64,000 bases of DNA. It comes from Morinoia aosen. Lineage: Eukaryota > Arthropoda > Malacostraca > Amphipoda > Talitridae. This document shows positions 1 to 10,758 of the stretch, piece by piece. The notes below the pieces were generated by a model. It was given only the letters and a program-made list of their open reading frames with translations. It did no database searches and was not told the DNA's origin. Made by a program: the position numbers and the translations under genes. The number at the start of each line of letters is the position of its first letter. Positions within the stretch are counted from its first letter, which is position 1. The stretch is from positions 15,100,484-15,164,483 of the forward strand of contig CM059579.1 of assembly GCA_030386875.1 (NCBI GenBank), written 5' to 3'.

Positions 1-2390
1 CTTGGGTTAGGCTAGTAATAAGTTCTTTTAGCTTATATCGAATGAGAAGAGAACATTCTAAAGCAGTTTAATATTACGCCTCAATTCGTAAACAGAGTAT
101 GTTCCGTTTACGTACGACGTTTGTAGTGTACAGCATGGCGGTACCGCGGTTCTTCCAAACTATCATTGAATGTTAGGGTCACCGAGCTGGCTAAACAGAG
201 CTGTCAGTCATAGGTCTTCCGCTCGAGTCTTTTCTCCTCTCGCGCATCGGACACGGAATTGCAAATTTGAGGGCATTAAGGAAATTAATGTTCTGCCATA
301 GGAATAGAGGATCATATACAAAATTTCTTATTGTTCATATACTCAATCAACGTGAGATAAAAGGATTTTACTAAACCTATTTTTGCTCATGGGAACGTCT
401 AGTTGTTGGACTAATTTTTTATGGCTTCAAACTTTCCGGAAATTCGGCCAACAGATGTTAAAAAAAAGTTTTTTGTTCGTATAGTTTTTCGATTTCCACC
501 ATAGAAGACGCCATATTCGTAGACAATTAATTTTTAAAAGGAGCTTTGGGATTTCAGTTCCTGGGAGGGAATCGCTCCACAAAACTAATTATCAACCTAT
601 TCGATCCGTAAGTGTTTTATTTTGCACACAGCCTGGTCGATGCTTTTCTTACTTTTTAAAGATTTTTTGGGGAATGAAAAATTTTTTTTACCGTGTTTAC
701 CATGTTTTTCTTTTTCAGAGGAAGCATTTTATTTCAGTTCATAATTGGAAATAGGGTTAAAAACTGTTATTCAATTCCATGCAAGTACGTTTCTGTTTTT
801 AAAGTTAGGATATTCCCAATGTTCAAGTATGCATAATTGTCGGTATCTAAATGTCCGTGGGTAAGTCCAGGCACGCGGCAATGTTTTACCTAAATATCTC
901 TCCGTTGTAATACATCCACTCGAAATTATTAGAAACCAACTAAAAATTAGAAACCAATTTGCAATTAATTTTCATTTTTTTGTCATACTCCTTGCGGTTG
1001 GGAAACACTCACATCTCTAAATAGGCAAACTGTGTGTAGCGATAGAGTTACTAAACAACAGCCTTTCATGTAGGACTGCCCAGCATTGATCGAATCGCCT
1101 CTTGGACAACACGCATTGTGGCCAGCCATTATGCTGGAGCGTCTCTGTCGCCGCCACCAAAGAAAAGCCCGACAAACATTTATCTCGGCCGCAATTGAGG
1201 ATGCAGGGATCTATTCGCGGGACACGTGAGCAAATGATTCGTTTTTTTTCGATGAAAGATGCTAATGGTCATTCCATTAGAGGGGGTTGTCCCTAACCTC
1301 AATCTGAACAACAAGCAGGAGCGTATGCGTCAAATAGGAGAAATGCAAAGAATTTAAGTGAGGGTCAAACGTGGTTGAAGTGAGAAGGAGTGTTAAGAAC
1401 GTTCTATCGAGAGCCGCCTGAATATTGAAGAAAGTTTATTTCTCATACATTACAAATGTACAATATTATCATGAGATAAAATTCTCTTTCGTAAAAACAT
1501 GCCAAACTTTTCCAGTGAAAGAGTTGCGATAAAATATTATAACAATTATCACTATCTATATGATTGATTGAATTAAATGATTTATAGGGATCTTAAATAA
1601 AGACTTTTGGTGAATCTTTGTTGAGTTTTCAAATCAGAACGTGTTTTGAAGGCCACAGTTGGAATTACATTTATTCTCAGGCACTTTTCAGATTTGCTTA
1701 ACGTTAAAACGAGGACATTTTGTTCAGGTTAAGACAGGTCTCTCCCGCGGTTTGCCAAATAGGCTCTCGGCCTCTGAGAGCTTCACCAATCATCAATTTT
1801 ATCCTTAGCTTCATAGTCTAAGGTAAAGTTTTGTTTGCAGGACACCTGAACTAATGTCTGACGAATTCCTACGAAGGACACTGCAGTAGACATATACTAA
1901 TATAGAAACACTGGATCAAAAAAGGAAAAAACTTTATTGTAGGCGTAAAATCTACTATTTGCTTGCAAGAAAATAGCCTCTAAAAACGATTAATATTTCA
2001 TTATCCTGAAGCAACTGAGAAGGAGCACCAAAATTGCCTCATTTTAATTCTAAAATTAGGGTGAAATTTAGAGACCAGTTCGCAGCTGACTCACAATCAT
2101 CAACAGATTTGAACACGATGATCAACTCTCACCTTCCAGGAAAAATCATGCAGGCCTCACGAGAATAAAGAATTAATACATCGTTCAGTGCCAAGTTAGT
2201 TTGCGTCTCATCATTCAGAATATTTCTCGTGGTCATCTCGCTTAAACTTGATAGGTTTCCCGATTGTTCCTATCTGAAAATGTCTCAGGCTTGTAAAATT
2301 TTGCCTGAGACAGATGTTTGATTTAACTTCAATGTAGTTGTCCTAGCGGAAGAATGTTTGCAAAACCTGCTCAAAAACCCGCGCAGAACT
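1..2390. other. Gene-free sequence
   Basis: No coding region, RNA gene or recognisable mobile element was seen. Open frames here are short and their translations resemble no family I know. The stretch near 1080-1300 is more G+C-rich than its surroundings, but its frames are broken. Confidence 0.4.
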
Positions 2391-2407
2391 GCTTATTGTG
2401 TGCGCAG

Positions 2408-2416
2408 TATAAAAGG
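2408..2416 (+). promoter_or_regulatory. Possible TATA box
   Basis: A perfect TATAAAAGG lies 38 bases before an ATG at 2454. That ATG opens a 44-codon frame ending at 2588, which I do not recognise. The sequence around it repeats short words (gcgcagaactgct near 2380, gcgcggaactgct near 2640), so it could equally be the promoter of a decayed mobile element. No initiator sequence is clear. This is a motif match only. Confidence 0.25.
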
Positions 2417-3550
2417 CGAGATGAGGCAATAGTGGTGCAGGAAGTCAAACGTCATGCCAGCAAGTGACACTGCAGCAATTATTTTACTACACGTCAGCAA
2501 GAGTCAGTGCAGTAACTTTAGCAGTGAACTCGACTATTCAACATCGTATTGCAGAGGGCTGCCAGCAGCCACTGCTTTTCAAAGTTAGCTTCATTCATTA
2601 TGCAATGATGATGCGTGCATGTAGATTTTGCCAACGGAACTGCGCGGAACTGCTATAGTGCCAACGATCGACTCGTTGCAGCCTGTAATTTTGCTGCACA
2701 GTACACTGCTCTGAATTAACCATAAAATACACTCTTAATGGGCTAAACTACAGAAAACCATTGCAAACCCTACACCGTTTTTATAAAATCAATTGCGAAT
2801 AAATATGAAGCTAATGTCCCAATTTTCGGCGCATACTGTTGCTCATAAACCATTTTAGATTTATTTGTGGGAATTTTATGATTCAGAAATTAGGTTGTTT
2901 CAAGTGTGTTCTAATTTTCTGAACCTTCTTTCAAAGTACTAATCTTTGTAAATCATTTGGACTGCCATCCCGATAAGCGTTGTTCATTGTTGCTAGTGAG
3001 ATGTTGGATATGAGATGCCTAATAATATACCACTGCCCTTCCTACAATGATGAGTAACAACACAAAAGATCTAAGTCTGCCGTTGAAGACCGCGTTCGTT
3101 TCGTAACTATCGAATGATAAATTATTCTCACTGATAATTTAATATGCACGAGTCACCTTGACCGCTCGAAGGATTTTTTTGGATAATCATCGATCGTTTT
3201 GAATGGAACCTGATCTATGATCAGCTATTATTTGGCCAAGAAAGAAAAGAGTTTTACCTTTAGATCAATAGTTTTACTCTTTTGAACGCGAAAAATTTAC
3301 CTGACAGATCTTCCTTTAAAGCATTCAATGCATTCTGACAGGCTGATTACTTTGATTTTCTTGCATTCAACTTCCATAATGATTAAAGCTATTCTCATTG
3401 AAATAAACTTGATAACATTAATGGAGAAGGTTTTACGTGGCTTATGAATATATCTCTAAATAAGTTATCATAGACCAGCGGAGATAGAAATACGTGTATT
3501 TACATTTAAAAAAAACTTATACTACTTTTCACGAAAGTCAGTCGCACGGC

Positions 3551-3584
3551 AAGCGTCTAGTTGCATGATAGTAACTAGACGCTT
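3551..3584. repeat. Short perfect hairpin
   Basis: The 12-base word aagcgtctagtt (3551-3562) is followed after 10 bases by its exact reverse complement (3573-3584). It lies in otherwise featureless sequence and could be the centre of a decayed inverted-repeat element. No wider repeat arms were found. Confidence 0.5.
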
Positions 3585-4599
3585 TGCATGAACATAAAGT
3601 ATGAACATTGACTATTTGCCTGAACATAAAGTAACCTCTGTTGAGAACTTGACATGAACAAGGTATGGCAAAGAACAGATTGCCCGAATGAATAAATTTT
3701 ATGAAGATTTTTCTTGTTCCTAGGAACTATTCTGGATCAAGTGTACTGTCTTGAAATCGTATATTAAATGAAGTATTATTAAAAAAAATTTATCACATCT
3801 CTCATAACAAGTCGCTCGATATTCTGCATGAGGAAGAGTAGCCTACAGCAACCATTCGTTCGGTGATTTGCTGCAGACGAAACAATTCATTGAGAGTAGT
3901 ACAGTGAGCATTCTGTTGTATTGATATAGTGAGCTATGATGTTAACAAGTCTGACCCGCATGAGTCATTTGTGGAACGAACACCACGATGCTGTATTACT
4001 TCATGAACTGAAATGATACTCAAGTACTAGATTAAACCTGAGTTTTATTATCCAATCATTCACTACAATACTGGACTGACTTTAATAATATTTTAAAATT
4101 TTGAAATATATAACGGAGGTAATTCACAGGGCTTGACTGATCAAAAATTAGCCCAAGAAAATGAAGAGTAACAGAAGTGGCCTTTCGTTGCTGTAAAACA
4201 CAACAGCAAGATTGTGTAGAGAATCACCTGCAGGAATCATTCGCCCAAAGTGTATTCAGTTGAGCACTAGCTCGTTTTCAGAAATGCGTTCGATTTAACG
4301 ACATGAAAGCAAACGAAATAGACATGCTATGAAGTCATGGAAATTATTCTATTGTGCTTTACAATATTCGACTGTGTTTGCTCGAGGGTTTCTTAAGGCT
4401 TCATGGAGTAAGTTCACAGAGCACTTAAGGAGACCCTATGACTGAAATTCACAGAACACTCAAGGAGACGGTTCGGGAAAAATTCCGGGTCATGATAGAT
4501 TTTCTGTTACTAAACTCATCTTATAGAACATTTTCTTGCGCATCCAACGATATAATGGGCTCTCAAGTAAGTGCAGGGGTTCGTCTTCTAGATAGGGTA

Positions 4600-5395
4600 G
4601 AAGACGCGTACTAACGTGACCTTGGCGCGCGCCAATGGAAGGGGGACCTCCCCCTTCCCTCCTAATTGTCTTATACCTTCCCTCCTTATTGCAGTTTTGA
4701 TGGTATAAGAATAGAAAATATATCATTTGAAAGGTCTTAAAAGAGTTACAAAGCAATCGAGTTAATTTAAAATATTTAGTTTGAGAATGAAAAAAGAATT
4801 TTAAATAACTGCTGTTCTGAAACTTGCATTTATTGTCTTATGAAGCATTTATTGTCTTTTGAAGTTTTGAAGCTACAGGAATGGCTAATTTATGAATCGA
4901 TAGAACTAAAGTAAAGCTACATAGGCAGTGAAGTTCATTTAAAAAAGACTTAGCTCAAAAATTAGGATTTGACCCATGAAGGGACGCTTCTCCCACAGTT
5001 TTGAAGGTTCAGGAATGGAAAACATATCATTCAATAGCGGTTAAAACCATCTAGAGATTTGGTGTATACAACTTTTGAATTTCAATTAATATTGACAATA
5101 ATAGGCACAATAATTCAAAAAAGAGAAAACAGTGGTGGTTTTTTGAGAAAAAATCGAAAAAAAAAATTATCGTTAAACGTTTGCAACGAATCTCAAGACA
5201 AGACAATTAGCTATCTAGAACACATTTTAGCAACTCTTATTTATACATGTTTTAAGAAAATCATATATCTTATAAATTTACGAAAAAAACACACGATATC
5301 AAAAACAATAGTCGTAACATTTTACACCCGAGGTGAAAATCTCAGAAAAATCTGTCATGAACTTACGGACGTTTTCAAACCAGAACTATCTCATT
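4600..5395 (+). repeat. Dispersed repeat, copy 1 (unclassified)
   Basis: Parts of this segment recur in the same orientation near 62850-63250. Clear anchors are cccacagttttgaaggt at about 4993 and 62868, and a later 'ggtgaaaat' block at about 5333 and 63219. The left part holds a G+C-rich patch with runs of C (4620-4680). No terminal repeats or coding motif could be seen, so it is an old interspersed repeat of unknown class. Small open frames inside it are not shared by the second copy. Confidence 0.45.
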
Positions 5396-5456
5396 AAATG
5401 TTCGTTTTCAATGAATTGGATCAACTATTTAAAAAAATATTGTGAGCGATTTCAGT

Positions 5457-5549
5457 GATCGTCATGAAATAAAAAATATAATTGAGCGATGCCTGATATA
5501 ATGATTGTCATGAAATAAAAAATATAATTGAACGATGCCTGAAACTAGT
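5457..5549 (+). repeat. 46-bp direct repeat, two copies
   Basis: Two adjacent copies contain gtcatgaaataaaaaatata (starting 5461 and 5507, period 46) with only a few differences. The pair lies about 330 bases upstream of the GR1 start codon. It looks like a recent local duplication. Confidence 0.75.
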
Positions 5550-5874
5550 CCGCAATTATGGTCGAAGAAAGAAGGCGTCGTAGCACCAATAGATCACAGT
5601 CTTCATTCACGTTCGGTTTATCGATAACGCAATTCAGGCTGGAGGATGTAAAACAGCGTTAATGAATTATAAATGGAAGAATAATGTTGAAGTCCAATTC
5701 AATTTGTGTCCAAGTGGATTCACGAATGTGTACGAAAGTCTTCATCAAATGTTTACGCGAATTAACAACAAAGGAAGCGTTGAGCTCTTTGTTTCGATGA
5801 TCAGCTCACAGTGATGTGGCGATGTCCGAATGTGTTGGATGGTGTAGACTCACTTGTTCTTAACCTGTCCTGCA

Positions 5875-8800
5875 ATGCGGTCCGTGCTGAAGTTCATGCA
5901 AATAACAGGATTATTTCCGCGAGACATCCAGTGGCCTCAGACCCGAAGAGCAGCTAAATGTGATCGTGGATTTAAAGATTGTAGTCGAGTCGGGTCCTTG
6001 TCGCTCAAGTGGATGACCCACTCCGTTTGTTTCCATGCGTGGAGGCTGCTCATGATTGTGTGGTATCACGCGGCGTTCAAGCAGAGCTCACGAGCGTATG
6101 ATTTGGCTGACGAAACAAGTTTCCTCGTTTGGCGTTCTTTGATGACATTCTGCGATATAACTATAAACTTAGCAATTTTATGGAAAAATAGTTTGCTAGC
6201 TAAGGCAATAAATGCGACATTTGCTCTCGTTCACAGATTTCAACTGGACGAAGGAGACTTGAGTTTAAAAACAGGTCAAAAGAGGGCATTCGTGGTTAAT
6301 GTTTTAGTTTGGTTTCCCTCTGCTATAGCAGCATATGATTGTGAAAGTAAGGCATTTGTTCCTTTCTTTTTCTACAATTTCCACATACTAACAAACATCG
6401 GAACACTAGTTGCTCTGAGCTGGATTTTCGCGAACGCCCAAGCATTGTGCTACAAATTAACGATCACAAAGTTTGGCATGACTATAGATGAAGCGGAAAA
6501 CGTTCTTCTACGTCAATCCCAGCCATTTGCGCAGAATAAAAGTGTAATTAAGAACATCAAAAAATGCTTCTCAAAAACCGAATCATTTTTAAATCAAATC
6601 GAAACCACGGCAGTTCTTATGATGGAAGCTCTGAGCTGGTCTTTAATTTCTCTTCTGTTTTTTCTTTTGAGTTCTACGACGTTGAGTATTTTCTTCACCG
6701 TGCGTTGGACGCGAACCGACATCTGGGCTGCCATTCACTTCTTCGTATTTGACATACTCATGTTCTACATCGCGTGCAGCCTCACTAATCTGTCTTCCTT
6801 CATTGCGAGAGAGGTGAGCCTTGGTTACAAACCACACATACATAAAATGCCGCTGTTTACTTGTATTATTCTTATGGGATATGTGTCCATCATGAATTCA
6901 CGCTACCAGGTCAGACTGTCAAGATGCAGTATCATGTTATAGTTTTAAGACATTTACGCGGAAATATGCGCAGGTAAGGGAGTAGATTTAGGAAAAACAG
7001 CTGAATTTGTTCCATGACAACGCACTTCGGTTTCATCTGGGAGTTTTTCAGCAACTATTTCTCCAGATTTCTTCAGATTTGGCTCCGCCAGACTTTTTCT
7101 GTTTCCACAAACTAGAAAAAATTCGAACCGATGCTATTTCAAAGTATAGAGGAAAATCAAGTTAAATGGCTGACCCAGTTTCGAATCATCACATGAAGAA
7201 GTTTCGCTGAGCATCTGAAAAGAAACAACGGGGACGTTGCATAAATTGTGAACTCAGAAAGAGACAAGAATTTGAGAAGAATTCGTTCTCCAGTCACTTA
7301 AAGGAATCTCCTGATCTTATTGGAACAATTATTTTGTTTTAGCGGAGAAGTCAAAATAATAGAAATAGCAAAAATTTTAAGAACTCTTGCAGCAAACGAT
7401 ACCCTATTTACATATGAGAATTAGTTTACTGAGAAAAATATGGACACTAGTCATCTAAGGACCACAATTATAAGCATTTATTACGATAAATAGTTATAAG
7501 ACCATAGATATAATAATATTTAGCTATTCTGGAACTGAGAAAACACATTTACCTCGCTGTTACACGACCATCAACTCATAATTGAGTCAACGTCTTTTTT
7601 GATGTTTGTTTTCATAGATTTTTCGATAAGAATTTCTGCGAATGGTCGAACGGATTGATCCATCTTCAAGTTTTTATTTGTTTGAAGAAAAGTTTTGCCA
7701 TTTTCATCAAGCTTAATTTTTTCTATTCTTTTGTAGGTAAGACTTAATTTTGTTTTCATCAGTCGAAAACCTGACAATTCCGAACATCTTCTGCATCCCT
7801 AGAATCTTGACAGCCATGCATGGCGCAATTTCATTGCATACCTGGCTGGTAAAATTTAAGTTTATATACAATTACCCATGTTAGAAAAAATACTATTTCT
7901 AATTGATCAATACTTGTCATCGAAGAAAATTTTTTTCCTAACTCTGCAGAAGAAAAGTGCGTACGCCAGATTCAAGAAGCGGCTCGAGAAGGACCTGACG
8001 CTCTCAGCTACACATGAGGTGAGCCCTTACGGTGCAAGAAAAATTTGAAGCGTACTGCAATTCTTAGCGTGAATCTTGGGAGTTTGTTACTTTCAAAAAG
8101 AGGTCTATCGTATGAGAGGGTATTCCATTTGCGATTATCCTAAAATATTGATAATTTCACGTAATAATACATTTCGTTGTACGTGTGCCTCCAAGTTCCT
8201 CTTTCAAGTACGTAGTGTAGTATCATTTTAGTGACTACTTATGCAAAAGTTTACCTCTTCTGAGATTTAAATTTCAATAAATTTTGATATGACTCTAAAA
8301 AATGAGGAGAGCGAGCGATTCTCTGTTTGTAGGAAGCACAATAAAATTTTCCATTCTTAAATGTATGTAGAGAGAAATATAACGATGATTTATAATATTT
8401 TGTACTTAACTTTTTGATGTGAATTCCACTGAGTGACTTGCTGTTGACTCACGATTTCGGCATCTAGCATATCATAGACTTATTACTTACTACTGTGTAA
8501 ACTAGCCTGCTGTTATGCGGATAGTGCATTGACTAGCCTTCCGTCGCCTCACTATTTCATAAACCAGCCTGTCGTTGCCGCACTATTCCATCAACTAGCC
8601 AACAATTACCTCACTATTACACTCACTAGCCTGCCATTACTTCTCTATATCTTTAACTGACCATTAACTACGACATACACGTGCCCAGTTAAGGCTGTGT
8701 TCACCCCACAGGCGAACCGCTTGCTGGGCGCCCTCAGGGAGCCCGTCCAGCTCAGCCTCGCCTCCTTCGCCCTCCTGGACAGGCCGCTGCTGGCCGCCGT

Positions 8801-10758
8801 GAGTACAGGGTTCAAGCCGGCGCTAATGTTTCTGAGTTATGAATATTCTAGGGACAGTATATATGAGCATTTTAGGAGACGTAAACAATATGTTTACGTG
8901 AGAATTTTCAGAGCTTTTGAACTAACTTAGGTAAAAGCACGCCATCGAGACGTTGTTGTCCGATAATGAGTGGCTTTTCTGAGACGACTATGAGGCGGTA
9001 GAGTAAAGCTCATACACCTCTAAAATTCAAGTGAAGAACATAAGATGAAAAGCGGTCTTCATGGAAGTCTGTTCTGAATTCGATTATTATTGCAGCGTGA
9101 CGAGTTGCGTGTAAAATGTTTTTCATTTTTCTCATTCATTGCCAAGTTTTTCTTTATTATTTTATTCTTGTTTACTTGAAGTTTCATGCCCTGAACTTGA
9201 TGCTCTGAACATGACAGAGTCTATTTTATGATGAGTCAAGGTTTGTTCGAATTGCCTCCGGAAACCTTCGTGAAACCAAAAGATTTGTTCATTATAATTG
9301 TAGCTAATATGCTTCTAAACTTTAATGGATTTGCTGTCATTGCTTTCTTAAAAAATTCAAAGACGTAGGCATCCCCCTTTTGGATTTTAATTCTAAAAAC
9401 ATACATATTCCAATCATTATCGTCATGCAACCGCCAATGAGTATACATGAAAGGACAGCAATGTTTACTAAAGCCAGACGCAAATAAAGTACTTCAGTGA
9501 AGATGAGGGCACAAATGCCAATTCTGTAATAAACTACATCCTAAAAACAACGAGAAACCTCGAAGCTGAAATTAAAATCAGTTGCCATTGTTCTCTTAAA
9601 ACGGACTCGGAATATACCGTGATATTTTTTCCGTTTTGTTTGACAAGATTTCAACGGAATGATGATTCGCTCAGAGGACTGTAGGGGATCGGATATTTCC
9701 TGTTCAAGTTGTTCAGGAGCTTGTGATCCTTCAATTTGTTGTGCCTCGGTGTTCTTTGGACTCTGATGATACTTTATTCAGCTTAAAATAAGTTTTCAAA
9801 ACATTGTGGCTGTTCAAATTCAATATTTAAATTCTTCGCAGTATCGGTTACCATATATTATACTATTATTGAACGTGTATCATATTCACATATTCACAAC
9901 AGTGATGCGATTTCAGTTATGTATTTGCCGCAGTGGTATTGACTGGACTGTCGCCTCCACTAACAAAGGAACAAATTTCTTATCGATTTTCGTTTTAGGT
10001 GTTCCTTTTGTTTTTATAGCTAATATACAGTAGATAGTCTGAACTGATTTTGTTAAAGTAAATTACAACTAAAAACATTGTTTGATAGCAACCGAGTTAT
10101 TTAAACTCTCAATTACAGCAGTGAACTGATTTAGGTTTCAGTTGCGTGTCCGACGTTAAAAAGCTGATAAATCTTCTTCTGGTCGCCGTAAGCAGAAATC
10201 ATCTTATTTAACAGAAAAGATACCCAATTGATACACATAGATGGAGAATATTTTTGAACGATAATGTTCAATAATTTGGGAGAAATTTGTATCAACTTTA
10301 CAAACTTTTACTTTGCAAAGAAAAATTTTATTCGTTGTCTGTTTTATAACGGGTAAGTTCGACCATGTTTTTCGCATCGAAATATTTTGAGTAGGTATGT
10401 GTCAGTCCTTATTGAATGAAATCATTATGTGTAAAACTTTTCAGGTTGTTTAAAATGGTTAAATCCAATTCACATATCTCATAAAATGGCTCAATCCAAT
10501 TCACATTTACCATTCATATTTCCCATTTGTATTTCTCATTTAAATTTCTGATTCACATATCCCATAAAACTGCTTAATCCAATTCTAATTTCCCATTCAC
10601 ATTTCCCAATTCACATTCCTTATAATATGACTCGTTCCAATTCGCGTCTCCCATACAATGAATCAATCCATTTCACTGTTCCCACTTTACAGATGCTGGC
10701 CAGCGCAGCGTCGTACCTCGTGGTGGCGCTGCAAGTCAGCGGCATCGAGAAGAAATAA
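5875..10758 (+). CDS. GR1: insect-type gustatory receptor, four exons
   Basis: Exons: 5875-6813, 7950-8018, 8712-8798 and 10693-10758; 386 residues. Every junction is GT-AG and phase 0 (exon 1 ends GAG then gtgagc). Start: the ATG aligns with the MQSVLKFM start of the three paralogues. Seen: hydrophobic segments near residues 50-66, 83-104, 138-154, 162-190, 251-277 and 283-306, and a seventh formed by exons 3-4. The C-terminus has FALLDRPLL and then SYLVVALQ (372-379), matching the family's TYhhhhhQF signature except that V replaces the last F. Known for the family: ligand-gated cation channels of taste neurons with an intracellular N-terminus; the ligand cannot be read from sequence. GR1 is the most diverged member and lies on the opposite strand to GR2-GR4. 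Intron 3 (1.9 kb) holds an antisense open frame. No frameshift or internal stop was seen, so it may be functional. Confidence 0.85.
7950..8018 (+). CDS. GR1 exon 2
   Basis: This 69-base exon follows an acceptor ending ctctgcag and is followed by the donor gtgagc. It encodes 23 residues, KKSAYARFKKRLEKD and on to ATHE. They are strongly basic at first and belong to the intracellular loop before the last membrane segment. The identical lengths and phases in GR2-GR4 support it. Confidence 0.85.
8440..8680 (+). repeat. Degenerate repeat in GR1 intron 2
   Basis: About six imperfect units of roughly 40 bases repeat the words 'aactagcctgcc', 'cctcactatt' and 'catcaac'. The tract ends just before the conserved acceptor region of exon 3. 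Comparable degenerate repeats, in the matching gene orientation, occupy the same place in GR2, GR3 and GR4. Confidence 0.55.
8712..8798 (+). CDS. GR1 exon 3
   Basis: This 87-base exon encodes ANRLLGALREPVQLSL through PLLAA (residues 337-365). The acceptor is ttcaccccacag and the donor is gtgagt. It differs from the GR4 exon at only three bases, although the first exons of the two genes are strongly diverged. A second AG lies 23 bases upstream and is conserved in position in all four genes. Confidence 0.85.
9337..9777 (-). pseudogene. Antisense frame with membrane segments, one internal stop
   Basis: Read on the minus strand, 9777-9544 is open for 78 codons, reaches a single TAG at 9541-9543, and stays open in the same frame for 68 more codons to a TGA at 9337-9339. 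The first part is rich in E, Q and S (EAQQIEGSQAPEQLEQE) and then basic (QTKRKKYHG). The second part has long hydrophobic runs (ALVNIAVLSCILIGG, then a second), as in a two-pass membrane protein. No initiating ATG stands at its head. It lies inside GR1 intron 3, antisense to it. I do not recognise the family. It may be a decayed gene or retrocopy, or exons of an unrecognised gene. Confidence 0.35.
10440..10680 (+). repeat. Degenerate repeat in GR1 intron 3
   Basis: Irregular reiterations of 'aatccaattcacat', 'cccattcacat' and 'cccataaaa' fill the last 240 bases before exon 4. Units vary from about 20 to 45 bases. The tract is pyrimidine-rich and runs directly into the exon 4 acceptor (cactttacag). 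Confidence 0.6.
10693..10758 (+). CDS. GR1 exon 4
   Basis: The terminal 66-base exon has 21 codons, MLASAASYLVVALQVSGIEKK, written here in part as the SYLVVALQ signature, plus TAA. About 18 bases after the stop (ctgcattcagaggc) match the same position in GR2-GR4. Confidence 0.85.
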   Translation: MLASAASYLVVALQVSGIEKK

